From assembly GCF_050003625.1 (NCBI RefSeq), contig NC_134398.1, positions 86,305,983 through 86,369,982 of the forward strand: a stretch of 64,000 nucleotides of DNA. The letters are read 5' to 3'. This stretch comes from Haematobia irritans. Taxonomy: Eukaryota > Arthropoda > Insecta > Diptera > Muscidae. How positions within the stretch are numbered: position 1 is the stretch's first letter; each line of letters begins with the position of its first letter. Positions 32,609 to 44,157 of this stretch are shown here, piece after piece. The translations under genes and the position numbers were made by a program. The notes below the pieces were generated by a model. It searched no databases. It had not been told where the DNA came from and saw nothing but the letters and a program-made list of their open reading frames with translations.

Positions 32609-34818
32609 CACCCAGAAAAAAGTGACCCCTTCTTTAAGTTAAAATGAACTCATTGTGAAGAAAGTTGAACTTCGTATAGCGCCAAAGACATTTTTATTTG
32701 TTTGAACGATGTGATGATTTTCGTAGAAATTAGGAATAATGCATTCCATATATTAGTTAACATTTTCCTATATTTATATGCCACTATACTACAGAATGAA
32801 AAAATTTAACTAATTTGAATTCATATATGGAATGATTTTATTGAAATTTTTTCATTCATTTCGACAAATCTTACACATTTGTGGTAAAACTTTTACTTCA
32901 TAATTAGAACTGCTTACCTTCGTTTTTAAATACAATTTTATTTATTTCTATAAGCAATTTTATCATCAATAAAAGACATGTTTTATTAATATATTGAATA
33001 TATTTATTAAGAATCAACAGCATCGAATCTCTTTGAAATATTAGTTTATTATTCCACTATTTCCAATTTCCGTGTGATATAATCAACTGTAAAACGCACT
33101 TTTTCTTCTTCTTGTACTTTTCACTTTTAATAAGTTGCTGCCTAACAATTTCAATACCTACACTGTTAGAAAAATATGTTTTACATATATTCCGATATAA
33201 ACAAAATGTGTTTCGGGCACAATTTTTAAACACAATATATTTAAGTGCAAACATGTAATGTTCCTAAACTAACAGAAAATGTTTGGGACACATATGTTAA
33301 TATGTTAGAATATATTATGTTTGGGGCATGAATGTTTCATAAAAATAATATGTGTGAATGTAAACATATATAAATTTACAAATTTCGAGTAAACATATAT
33401 ATGTTGTGATACTTTATTCATAGAGCGACAGAGAGAGTTAGTATAGAGAAAGAAATAGAGATGGAAAACGGGAGGGTTGTTACGTTGAAAGATATCAACA
33501 TAACGCAGCGAGAGAATGAAATGAGAGCAATTTCTGTGAAACCGCTTGTATGTTGTTTCGGAAACCTTATCATGAAGGCCAAAAATGTAATATGCTTAAG
33601 TCTAAATATTATTTAATTTGAATATTAGAATGAGTATTCGGAATAAAGAGAATAGACATTCGGAACCAAGAAAATAGACATTTGAAAAAAACAGCATATT
33701 TGTATTACAGAAAAAGATGCGAAGAACTCAAAAATTTCGTGGAAGTGAAAATTATGTGAGGGAATGAGCACAATCTTCTTTGAGTAATTTTTCCAAGCAT
33801 ATACTATTTTTGGACTCAAAATGCTTCCAAACATATAATATGCTCACATAAAACAAACATATTAATGTTTCGGCAGTATCCAATAATATATGTGCTTCCT
33901 GCAAAATAGGTTTGGAATATATGTTAGAGAAGCGATTTTTTTTGAGGGTGTACAAATATAAAAAATCATAAAACATTTTTGTTGCAAAAGGTTAGCGTCA
34001 CTGAATATTACCTGATTATTGAAGATTCCAAAATGAAGACAAATGAAAGGGTTGTTATTCTGCTGGTATTTTCTTTCTTTATACACTATCACGAACATTG
34101 ATAGATTTATTAAAAAAAAGAACATTTTTCTCACTAATTTAAAATAACAAATATTTTATATATTTTATTTGTTATTTATTATATTATTTTACCATATTAT
34201 TTTTTAACAATCTCTCCGTATACCAAAACAACGCGATTCCAACTAAAAAAACAACCGACGCGCAAATATATCGATTACACCCACGCGCAAACACATCGAT
34301 TACGATGACAGGTATCGATTACAGGTAGACAATAGAAATTTAGGAAAATTTCCTATATTCTAACAAGTGTGTTTCCTTAAGTTTTGAAAGGATTGCATAC
34401 TTCTTAGTACGAATGAACTAAAATATTTTTCTATGCCAAGTGTTGTTCGTATGTATGAAAAACTTTCTATTATAAAGGAAGTCGCAATTATCATTTTATA
34501 AGAAATTTTACTAATTTTGAGGAAACTTGGTTTTGGTTCGGTTTTTGTTTATTTTTACGAATGCTTTGTTATCGGTGAATAAAATTTTCTTTTTCAGTAG
34601 TAAATTCTTATACCCAGCGAAGAAAATAGTATGAGTAAAATTCCATGCCTTATTCTAGTTAATGAACTATTCCTAACTGCTTACAGTTTAGGATTTTTTT
34701 AATGAAACGAGTAAATTTTATTATTTTTCACAAAAATTTACCTTAATGGAAATAAAATGGATAAACTATATTAATGGAAATTTTTTCCGTTAGCTTCGAA
34801 GGCACTTTTTTCTGGGTG
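32609..34818. mobile_element. TIR element F, copy 1, interrupted by E2
   Basis: The ends are CACCCAGAAAAAAGTG and CACTTTTTTCTGGGTG, a perfect 16-bp TIR. The duplicated dinucleotide is CA (32607-32608, 34819-34820). The empty site is visible in G copy 2 near 48138-48142 (inverted, GTATCTCATAAAATTT). Without E2 it is about 1.4 kb, opposite in orientation to F copy 2. Confidence 0.9.
33161..33950 (+). mobile_element. TIR element E2 (790 bp)
   Basis: It begins CACTGTTAGAAAAATATG and ends TTTTTTTTGAGGGTG, flanked by TA (33159-33160, 33951-33952). F copy 2 shows the empty site near 36209, so the insertion is exact. E2 landed at an intron-acceptor-like TATAG of element F. Non-coding. Confidence 0.9.
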
Positions 34819-35365
34819 CATAAAATTTGTACCTGAAACAATTAGAGAAATAATGAAGTATTCTAAATAAACTCATAAAACTGTGTTGTTATCGATGTGA
34901 AGGATATAATAAAATAAATATTCTAGTTGAAAGAAAGCCAACGTTTTAATATAAAACTTACCAATTCTTTATTAAATTGTACGCTGAGGGGAAATATAAA
35001 AAGTTGTCCAAATTTATTTGTGTTACTCTGAAATTAAATATTAAATAGGTTTTCGAAAAATCTAATGAAAAAAATAATAATATGCATAAAAAACCAAATA
35101 TTCTTGATAAAAGAAAGTTAAAGAATCCTTACCAATTCACTATTAAATTCCAGGCAAAGGAGTACTAAAAATTTGTCCAAATTTTTAAGGGGTTATTCTG
35201 AAATTAAATATTTGTTTTTACATTAGAAATATTACATTGGTTTCCAAAAAATTTGATTAAAGAAATACTAAGATAAGTTATTAAACCTGTAATTTTGATG
35301 ATAAAAAGGTCACAAAAACGTAAATATTCTAGTTGAAATAAAGCCAATTTTTAAAAGAAAACTTA
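34819..35365. other. Interior of G copy 1 between the two F elements
   Basis: It holds two or three degenerate ~170-bp repeats, each with CTTACCAATT and TCTGAAATTAAATATT. These are exon-like cassettes on the minus strand (see findings). No gene. Confidence 0.6.
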
Positions 35366-36734
35366 CACCCAGAAAAAAGTGCCTTCGAAACTAAAGGAAA
35401 AATTTTTCATCAATATAGTTTATCCATTTTATTTCCATTAAGGTAAATTGTTGTGAGAAATAATAAAATTTACTCGTTTCAGTAAAAAAAATCCTAAACT
35501 GTAAGCCGATAGGAATAGTTCATTAACTAGAATAAGGCATGGAATTTTACTCATACTATTTTCTTCGCTGGGTATAAGAATTTACTACTGAACAAGAAAA
35601 TTTTATTCACCGATAACAAAGCATTCGTAAAAATAAACAAAAACCGAACTAAAACCAAGTTTCCTCAAAATTAGTAAAATTTCTTATAAAATGATAATTG
35701 CGACTTCCTTTACAATAGAAAGTTGTTCACACATACGAACAACACTTGGCATAGAAAAATATTTTAGTTCATTCGTACTAAGAAGTATGCAATCCTTTCA
35801 AAACTTAAGGAAACACACTTGTTAGAATATAGGAAATTTTCCTATATTTCTATTGTCTACCTGGAATCGATACCTGTCATCGTAATCGATGTGTTTGCGC
35901 GTGGGTTGTTTTTTTAGTTGGAATCGCGTTGTTGTGATATACGGAGAGATTGTTAAAAAATAATATCGTAAAATAATATAATAAATAACAAATAAAATAT
36001 ATAAAATATTTATTATTTTAAATTAGTGAGAAAAATTTTCGTTTTTTGAAAATAAATCTATCAATCGTGATGGTGTATAAAGAAAGAAAACACCAGCAGA
36101 ATAACAACCCTTTCATTTGTCTTCATTTTGGAATCTTCAATTATCAGGTAATATTCAGTGACGCTAACCTTTTGTAACAAAAATGGTTTATGATTTTTTA
36201 TATTTATAGGTATTGAAATTGTAAGGCAGCAACTTATTAAAAGTGAAAAGTACAAGAAGAAGAAAAAGTGCGTTTTACAGTTGATAATATCACATGGAAA
36301 TTGGAAATAGTGGAATAATAAACTAATATTTTAAGGAGATTCGATGCTGTTGATTCTTAATAAATATATTCAATATATTAATAAAACATGTCTTTTATTG
36401 AAGATAAAATTTCTTATATAAATAAATAAAATTGTATTTAAAAACGAAGGTAAGCAGTTCTAATTATGAAGTAAAAGTTTTATCACAAATGTGTAAGATT
36501 TGTCCAAATGAATGAAAAAATTTCAATAAAATCATTCCATATATGAATTCAAATCAGTTAAATTTTTTCATTCTGTAGTATAGTGTTAACTAATATAGGG
36601 AATGCATTATACCTAATTTCTACGAAAATCACATCGTTCAAACAAATAAAAATGTCTTTGGCGCTATACGAAGTTCAACTTTCTTCACAATGAGTTCATT
36701 TTAACTTAAAGAAGGGGTCACTTTTTTCTGGGTG
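35366..36734. mobile_element. TIR element F, copy 2 (1,369 bp)
   Basis: Perfect TIR CACCCAGAAAAAAGTG, TA at 35364-35365 and 36735-36736. G copy 2 shows the unoccupied site near 47262. On the plus strand a short frame starting at the ATG at 36069 reaches a donor-like CAG/GTAATA, and an acceptor-like TATTTATAG/G follows near 36210. Confidence 0.9.
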
Positions 36735-38034
36735 TACCAATTCTCTATTTTTTAAATTTGTTCGAATCCATCTGGAGTTGCTCTGAAATTAAATATTGTT
36801 TTTACAACAAAGAAAAACATTAAACTGGTTTCAAAAAAAAAAAAAAATAATAATTAACAAATAATAATATACATAAAAAATATTCTTTTTAAAAGAAAGC
36901 CATATTAAAAAAATACTTACCAATTTATGAATAAACTATACGCTGAGATATAACAAAAATTTTCCAAATTCATCTGGAATTGAATATTAATTTTTTACAT
37001 TGAATAATACAAATTTCAATACACTTTCAATTTCAACATATTTTCCTAAATATTCTTAATAACTTTTTTCTCAACTACCGATAAAATATTAATAACTTTC
37101 ATTTAAAAGGTTTAATAAACAAACACCAATATATGTCTCAAAAATCCAAAATATTCTATGTCTTTATATTCCCTTGTTGCACACCTGCTTAAAAGATGCT
37201 AGAACCCACGCCGACGCCAACTATACAACTGAAGCATGCCAAACAAAACCAAGCAAACCCAAAACATTCCTACAACAACAACACATGTGCCTTTATTGAA
37301 ATAAACCAATAAACCATCCGCGAATAACAAACACACACACACACAAACCACTAAATGAACAAAAATAAAAACAACCCCACGCTCATGTATACACAACAAA
37401 ACTCAAGTAACATCTTCTTTACATTAATCACATTCCACTATGCCGATAAAGATCTCTGAACTATGCATTAGTTCATCGCATCTGCTGACAATTTACTCTA
37501 AGAATAATATTCGTAAAGGCACACCAGTTTATGAACGATGAAACGTTTAACTTAAAATTTGCAAAATTTTCATGAAATGTTATCTACCATTTTTGACGAA
37601 AATGTCTATAAATTTAATTACATGTGAACTAAAAATATTTCATTGGGTAATTTTTTACCACCAATTGTTAACTATAGGAATTGTCAGTAAGAAATTGCTA
37701 TCCACTTTCAAATTCATTTTTGGTAAAAAAATATTTTCTCATACAAACAAATCTTATGGTAAATTGCACTTATTATTTAGAAAATACTTTACATTTCACA
37801 AGTAGTTTTATAGCATGACAAACGAATTTTTAACTACCAGTTAAGAAATTTTTTAAGGAAATTTTCATCGTATTTTGGCCATGAACTAAACGATTGCTAC
37901 TTAGAATTTGTAAAATTTCCTTTCGAGTAGTTAATTTTCGTTGAAGATACGAAAAATGAACTAAAATTCAGGAAAATTCTTGTAATAAATTATTGTAAAA
38001 ATCTTCTTAAATTTACGAGGCACTTTTTTCTGTG
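36735..38034. other. Right part of G copy 1
   Basis: It carries further CTTACCAATT cassettes, a CA microsatellite near 37330, and a minus-strand hydrophobic frame (37199-37399) whose core GMFWVCLVLFGMLQLYSW recurs in G copy 2. I do not recognise a protein family. Confidence 0.55.
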
Positions 38035-38036
38035 TA

Positions 38037-38204
38037 CTCTTATTAGAGTTGGGACCACAAAATTAAAAAACGAGGAAATAGTGGAATATTAAACAGTAAA
38101 ATGTATAAACTCCAAGAGGAGTTGACGGACACCTTCAAATATAAAAGCGGGTATTAAGTTTGAGTTTTGCCGCTAAAACAATTGAAAAAGTTTATTTTCT
38201 TTAG
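38037..38204. other. Unrecognised spacer
   Basis: Single-copy-looking sequence next to the right end of G copy 1. Nothing is recognised. Confidence 0.3.
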
Positions 38205-38575
38205 ACCCAGCCATGTGAATTCAAATCGATGATTTGACAGTGGCATAGGAAAAGAGATATGTTTGTTTCGAATTTATTTCGGCATAAGCCGGCTATCAAT
38301 GTAAAACCTTTTTTCGGAGGGTTCAAGTGTGGTTTTTGTTGGGTTTAATAAACTGCCTGAATTTATTCTGATAATTGGTTGATAGTTTTGCTGCAAGTAG
38401 AGGATGCTGATGAGGAATGTAGTAATTCCGAAACGTGCGTCCATCCAACCATCTTGCAGTCTATAGGGCTTTGCCCAAATAAATTTGACAAACATTCTTT
38501 TCCTCTGTTGGTTAAGCTACACTTGTAGTTTAGCCAATGTATGGTTTTAAGCTGCAATAAAAAACAACAACAATG
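38205..38575 (+). repeat. Probable LINE 3' tail, first copy
   Basis: A 371-bp sequence ending GCAATAAAAAACAACAACAA, the A-rich tail style of insect non-LTR retrotransposons. It contains no reverse transcriptase. It is repeated 441 bp downstream with about four substitutions. Confidence 0.45.
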
Positions 38576-38645
38576 CTTAAAGAACAAAACCAACAATAAC
38601 AAAACAAAACAAATGGAAAAAGAAGAGGAGGCACGCTCAAAATAA

Positions 38646-39016
38646 ACCCAGCCATGTGAATTCAAATCGATGATTTGACAGTGGCATAGGAAAAGCGATA
38701 TGTTTGTTTCGAATTTATTTCGGCATAAGCCGGCTATCAATGTAAAACCTTTTTTCGGAGGGTTCAAGTGTGGTTTTTGTTGGGTTTAATAAACTGCCTG
38801 AATTTATTCTGATAATTGGTTGATAGTTTTGCTGCAAGTAGAGGATGCTGATGAGGAATGTGGTAATTCCGAAACGTGCGTCCATCCAACCATCTTGCAG
38901 TCTATAGGGCTTTGCCCAAATAAATTTGACAAACAATCTTTTCCTCTGTTGGTTAAGCTACACTTGTAGTTTAGTCAATGTATGGTTTTAAGCTGCAATA
39001 AAAAACAACAACAATG
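38646..39016 (+). repeat. Probable LINE 3' tail, second copy
   Basis: Direct repeat of 38205-38575 separated by 70 bp of A-rich sequence, also ending in the CAATAAAAAACAACAACAA tail. It could instead be a segmental tandem duplication. Confidence 0.45.
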
Positions 39017-39483
39017 TTTAAAGTTATTTATTAAAAAAGCAACAGGCAAAACAGGTTAATTTTAGAGCGATAAGCCAACTTAATACCGGCCTTAAAGGTA
39101 AAAATGAAATTAAGTACAAAACGATAAGTTTTAAATTCATTTAAAATGGTGTTAAATGCTAGTAACAAAACTGTTCACGCCTAAATAAATTTATGTGTAG
39201 ATTATAAAATTATTTGTGTATGTTTATGCTCGACTCCACGTTTTTCTTTTATTAGATTTTTTGAATTCCTTCCAAAATTGCAAACTTTTATATCAAAGAC
39301 AGTTTTTTGTTACAATATGGTTATTTGTGCAATAAAAAAAATAATATTTTATCCAAAGGCTCAGTCCATTTCGTTTATATCAAGCACTGTTTCTGACTGT
39401 AAATATTTAATAAACCACATTTCGAAGTTTCGTTATAAAAATTTAATATAGTATAAATATAAATGTGTAAATTAAAAAAAGAA
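39017..39483. other. AT-rich sequence, nothing recognised
   Basis: No frame, RNA gene or repeat end is identified. Confidence 0.4.
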
Positions 39484-39562
39484 TTGGTGTTCGGTCGGAG
39501 CAGGGATTGAACCCACGACCCTTTGCATGAAACGCTAACCACTGCTCCACGTGGCCAACAAA
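39484..39562 (-). repeat. tRNA-derived SINE head (second type)
   Basis: On the minus strand GGAGCAGTGGTTAGCG resembles a pol III A box, and GTGGGTTCAATCCC a B box at about 40 bp spacing, followed by CTGCTCCGACCGAACACC. The D-arm/T-arm layout is tRNA-like, but no complete acceptor stem forms, so it is not called a tRNA gene. It shares the GACCGAACACC motif with the SINE at 57570. Confidence 0.65.
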
Positions 39563-39767
39563 TGTATGTTTCTGTTAAATAATGTTATGTTTGCATGGGC
39601 TCGTGGGCGCTGCAAACTATGCTATATAAATGTAACTTATAACGATAATTATCTACTGGTGACTATAACAGCTACGTAGTCCATGGCGTTGTCTTCGATT
39701 CTCCGTGCAGGCGAAAGGTAAAATTTAAAAAATTATAAAAGTGAATAATTTCTTCAACATTATTTGT

Positions 39768-40011
39768 ATTACAGAAAAAGGTGCCAAGAACTAAAATATT
39801 TCGTGGAAGTGAAAATTACGAGTATGTTAGGCAATGAGCACAATCGTCTTTGGGAAAAATTCTTCCAAGCATATAATATTTTTGGGCTCAAAATGCTTCC
39901 AAACATATAATATGTTCACATAAAACAAACATATTAATGTTTCCAATAATATATGTGCTTCCTGCAAAATATGTTTGGAACATATATTAAAGAAGCGATT
40001 TTTTTAGGGTG
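39768..40011 (+). mobile_element. TIR element E4, right-end fragment
   Basis: It matches the right ~245 bp of E2 (CAAACATATTAATGTTT, TTCCTGCAAAATATGTTTGG) and ends TTTTTTTAGGGTG before TA. Confidence 0.75.
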
Positions 40012-41730
40012 TACTTTTGGTTCAAAAGTGTGGCATTTTACTGATTTGAAAAGCGAAAGTATTTCATACAACTGCTTTCAAATTTGATTAAACAACTTTA
40101 CTCTTATTTTAGAACCAAATACTAAAGAACTGTTGGTTTTAAATCAAAGTATTTCATTTTACGTGCTACAAATAGTTGAAACAAATTTATTGTACTTATT
40201 TGAAGCAACTGTTGTGACAAAGACTTTCTTATGTACAAAACGAAAAGTATTTGATTTATTTTTCTGTGTGGTTAAAGAGTTTGTTTCTTAAGTCTTTTGT
40301 TTTTTGGGCTAAACTCAAATTAGAAATTACTCCAACACTATATACATTTCATAGATATACGTTTTAAATATGTCTTTGCCACAATTTTTTATCGAAAATA
40401 TTTGAGTCATTATTTAATAGACTATGTATGCAACAAAAGCTATTGGATTAAAAATGGTCATTATGCCACTACGGCATTTAGTCGATGTTGCTGAATAGCA
40501 AAAGCTTCAATGTACGGACGGACATAAACAACGCGGCTATACGAAGCTTATATGGACCGCGCACATTAGCAACAAAAATAAAGAGTGCATGGAACAATGT
40601 AGGCGTTATTTACAATATTTGTGTACTCCATTCCATGATAGAGTACGAAAACAATCTCCCTTATGGTATGTTAAACTTGCGGATACGGCAATACACTGTG
40701 TATGGCTTTTCCTAGAAGTTATTTAAGGTGGGTTGGTCGCGTGGCATTGCTCTTGGCCGCCAAATGGTTAAGTTGTTTGGATTCGGTTACAACGTATACA
40801 CACAAACTCGCATAAAACCGGAAAGGATTTCTTTCAACGTGTCTTGCAGCAGCTAAGGCCGAATGCCCAACCTAGCACTACTGTGGTGATTATGTAATAT
40901 CTCGGCCGAAATAGAAAACAAACTTGAGGTAAAGGTAGTCTCTTTAATAAAGATAAACTTGTTTGGAAAGGGGTTGGGACGGTCATGTGGTGCGAAAAAA
41001 TGTGACATATTTGGAATGATCTATGCTTTCTGAGCATTACAAAATTTAAAATATAATCAATCCTGAACTATTCAATCCAGATTTGAAATTGAACCTCAGG
41101 CATTTGATTGATGGCAGGCTCTTTCTAGCTCGAGAAAGAAACGAAACGATTAGGTCAATAACAACATCATAAAAGTGGCATACAGGAGGAGCAAAACCGA
41201 TGGCATGTTTTCACTTTTTCGAATCTTCGAAAAAAATTGTCATTTAGTATAATTTTGTACGCAATTCATGGCGGAGGGTACACAAGGTTCTGCGGTATAC
41301 AGATTGTTTCAAATTTCATTATATTGAAAATCAACCCTGGTTAGATTAGACTAGTTTTTATCCGAAACTTATTAACAATTTCCTATGACATGTAGGTGGC
41401 GTTGTGTGAGTTTTCTAAAACGATTATACCATCTGCATGAATGTGATAAGATTTTGAGATAAACAGTGTTGCATTCAAGATTGTGTCAGTACTTTTACAT
41501 TTGATGAACGGGTTTCTGGTTTTGCATGGACGACACAAGGATGAAGACAAACCTTAATCATTAACAAGATTTACAGCGCTATCTATAATCAATTGAATGA
41601 ATTGTTCGAATTCTTAAAGCGCCATCTATATGTCATACTGTATTATTATGCGAGTTTGGTTTAGGAAATAAACTAGCAACAGCCTATTTCTGTTATCCGA
41701 ATTTTACATACTATTCAGCAAGACTGTATT
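40012..41730. other. Unrecognised region
   Basis: It contains a 76-codon plus frame at 40485-40715 (core PRTLATKIKSAWNN) that I do not recognise, and an isolated relic of a family A end near 41268 (TACGCAATTCATGGCGGAGG). Nothing else is supported. Confidence 0.35.
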
Positions 41731-42107
41731 AAGGGGGGGGATGAGGGGGATCAAACCCCCCCCGAAATGAATGAATATTTTTATATAAATAAATATATAT
41801 TTTTAGCTGCATAGAAAAATCTTATCGAAGATGTTGAAGAAAAGCTGAAGGTTTTATTTTGAAAAACGCTTACCTATAAAACTTGCACAAATCATAGAAT
41901 ATTAGTTGAAAAGTCCGTCAAACGACTGTCGAAAAAACAAATTGTTTTTGTTCTCGCACCACAAATTTCATTTTTGGAAAATGTCTTTCTGCTTTTTATT
42001 TGTGTTTGTTGTTCTTTTTGTGAACATGACTCGCTTTGTTTAGTCATAGCAACAACAACGAAACAGCCAAACACACATGTGTAAATGAAATGGCGCAAAA
42101 CCTGCTT

Positions 42108-42665
42108 AATTCAGCGATGGAAGCACTTGGAGAGTGCAATAAAGAGATATTTCCAAACGTGCATATTCTTTTAAAAATTTTGGTCACTTTGCCAGTTACT
42201 CAGGGATGGAAAATACAATTTTTAAGAAAGTACAAAAAAGGTATGTTTTGAGCGGAAAGGTACTTTTTACTAAATTTCAACAAAAATTTCACTGGAAATT
42301 ATTGTCAAGAGACTAAATTTTAAAGAAAATAAAATTTTGACAAAATTTTTTTTTGTCAAAAAATTCCTATAGAAATAAAATTTTGCAAAAAAATCTGTAG
42401 AAAAAAATGTTGCAAAATGGTGAAAAAGTATTGAAAAAAGTACTATAGTACTGCATTTTCCATCCCTGCAGTTACTACGTACTCATCCGAACTTTCATTT
42501 TCAACAATGAAGAGATTAAAGACGTATCTTAGAAATTCGACTAGCGAGAGTAGACTCAATGGATTGGCATTAATGTCGGTTCAGAGCCGAATAAATGTGC
42601 CGACTGAAGAAGTCATTGATTTATTTGCTGCCCAAAAAGCCCGTCGGCTCAATTTAATATTATAA
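42108..42665 (+). pseudogene. hAT transposase C-terminal dimerisation region, split by a MITE
   Basis: Before the MITE the frame reads NKEIFPNVHILLKILVTLPVT. After it (from 42477) come LSFSTMKRLKTYLRN and SRLNGLALMSV, with a stop at 42663-42665. This is the hATC dimerisation domain in the ZMYM-like/KRBA2-like form, where the usual SERSFS is SSELSFS. The N-terminal zinc finger and catalytic residues are not present. The 268-bp insertion destroys the frame, so the fragment is non-functional. Confidence 0.82.
42201..42468 (+). mobile_element. hAT MITE N1 (268 bp)
   Basis: The termini are CAGGGATGGAAAATAC and GCATTTTCCATCCCTG, with an exact 8-bp duplication CAGTTACT (42193-42200, 42469-42476). 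It contains ATAGAAATAAAATTTTG repeats and no coding sequence. Confidence 0.92.
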
Positions 42666-42746
42666 AAATATTGTATACATACCTATGCATAAATAAAATT
42701 TTCTAAACATGAGATTATATGAATATATTTTTTTTTAAGTTGAACA

Positions 42747-43044
42747 CTAACTACCGAAAAGTAACTGCATCCAACGAACGAAAAAAATATTTCCTTTATT
42801 GTATATCATAAGACATAATTTTCTATAATATAATAATAATACTTTTCTGAAATAAAGTACTGGTGGTTATAGCAAATTGACTTGTTTTGTACAAAAAAAT
42901 TTATTAGTTGTATACAGACTTGTTGTACCTTTGATTCCTCAATTTCTCTACTTTTTTTTTGAAAATTATACTGACAAACAGTTTATTTGAAACCAATTTC
43001 TTAATATAGGAGGCCTTTTCTTCGTGCAATAATTACATGCAACT
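42747..43044. other. AT-rich spacer
   Basis: Nothing is recognised between M1 and O1. Confidence 0.4.
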
Positions 43045-43052
43045 CTTGTTTG

Positions 43053-44149
43053 CAGTGTTACCGTTGTGCGACTTTAGTCGCATTTTGAAACCTTTCTGAC
43101 TTCATGCGACTTTTTTAAAATATGCAAAATGTGCGACTTTGGTCGCACGCATGCGACTAAAGTCGCACAAAAGGGAAGTGCTTCAATTTGAAGCAATTTG
43201 TATAAATGGGAATTCATCACCGTACACCTTGCGTGGGAGCCACTGTTGTGCAATGGCCCTCTTTGGTCATGTATTGATCTCCAGTTTCGTTCAAACAGCA
43301 AAATGTTTTCAGTGGTGGATGCTGAGTGTTTCAAAGTTTCTCTAAGTACTTCACCGCAATGTGAAACGCCGTTTGCAGTCGGTTATAAAAAGGAGTTCAC
43401 TGGTCATTGAGCTTCCTATAAAAGCACTCATTAATAAGAGATAAGTAAAGTAAATCACATATAGTATCACAATGGACACTTAACCTACGATATCTAAATT
43501 ACACGGTGTTATGGTTTGTTCAGTTGTTGTTTTTTGCATATGGTATTCAAACAATAGGTCCGTTCTAGTACCAAATAATTTTTTTATAATTATCACAAGG
43601 TTTTACTGGAAGTCGTACGTTTACTCCAAAAAGTCTGCAAAAGAGAGCCAGAGACTTCAAATGTGACATTTGAGATATAGAGAAGTTGCAAGTTTTTGCT
43701 AGGGATTTTTTGCCAGTAAAAACTTGCAAGAGTTTGTCATAAACAAATCATATGTGCAATATATTTCGTAGAGTTAATTAAAAGTGTAATATAAAAAATA
43801 ATTTTATTTATTATTTTAATTGATTAAGAAGCTTTAAATTGGCTGATGGTCAATTGGTACTGGACGGCGTTCGCGTACGTTTCTGGTAATTTTAGCAAAG
43901 AGAAAAATATCCATCTTTACTCTATTGAAAGTTTCCGTGTTACTGGATTTTATGTTGGCAAAATATCTTTGTATGTTAAAGAGACTGTTCCTTTATTGTT
44001 TTTGTGTTGTTTTATAGAAAATTTTTTGTAATAAAAAGACCTCACAAATGTAAGAGACTTTTTTATCATTATGCGACTTTTTTGTGCGACCTTTTTTTCA
44101 ATATGCAACTTTTTTTGCGACTTTTTCAAAATTTCCAGCGGTAAGACTG
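43053..44149 (+). mobile_element. hAT-type element O1 (1.1 kb, non-autonomous)
   Basis: The ends are CAGTGTTACCGTTG and CAGCGGTAAGACTG (inverted CAGTCTTACCGCTG), with an exact 8-bp duplication CTTGTTTG (43045-43052, 44150-44157). Subterminal GTGCGACTTT/AAAGTCGCAC motifs occur in both orientations. An old SINE lies inside. No transposase. Confidence 0.92.
43230..43487 (+). repeat. Old SINE copy, same family as 57570
   Basis: The order GGGAGCCACTGTTGTGCAATGG, TTTCAGTGGTGGAT, GTTTCAAAGTTTCTCTAAGT, GGTTATAAAAAGGAG and TATCACAATGGAC follows the younger SINE at 57570-57932 (opposite strand), with many substitutions. Confidence 0.75.
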
Positions 44150-44157
44150 CTTGTTTG

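Larger units (their letters stand above)
23842..38034 (+). mobile_element. Large TIR element G, copy 1, split by hAT-1
   Basis: The ends are CACTGAAC/AGTGAACACTTTTCC (left, split after 8 bp by hAT-1) and CACTTTTTTCTGTG (right), flanked by TA at 23840-23841 and 38035-38036. An inverted copy at 45470-48857 shows the same content without most of the nested insertions. Inside copy 1 sit H-3 with J1, F-left with E2, and F-right. The interior has repeated cassettes ending in CTTACCAATT (splice-donor-like on the minus strand). No transposase is seen. Confidence 0.8.
41731..42746 (+). mobile_element. Dead hAT element M1
   Basis: It starts with a G run (AGGGGGGGGATGAGGGGGAT) and is colinear with M2 (58921-60263). 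It encodes the C-terminal end of a ZMYM-type hAT transposase, broken by a small MITE. The right terminus is degraded. Confidence 0.72.

Noticed and set aside
37199..37399. Hydrophobic frame in G as a membrane protein gene
   Set aside because: The core is shared with G copy 2 but frames differ around it, and the sequence is low-complexity GT-rich.
23842..38034. Reading G as two unrelated repeats
   Set aside because: The inverted copy at 45470-48857 is colinear with both ends and the interior once hAT-1, H-3, J1, F and E2 are removed.
40485..40715. 76-codon plus frame as a gene
   Set aside because: No recognisable family, no conserved copy in the window and no supporting signals.
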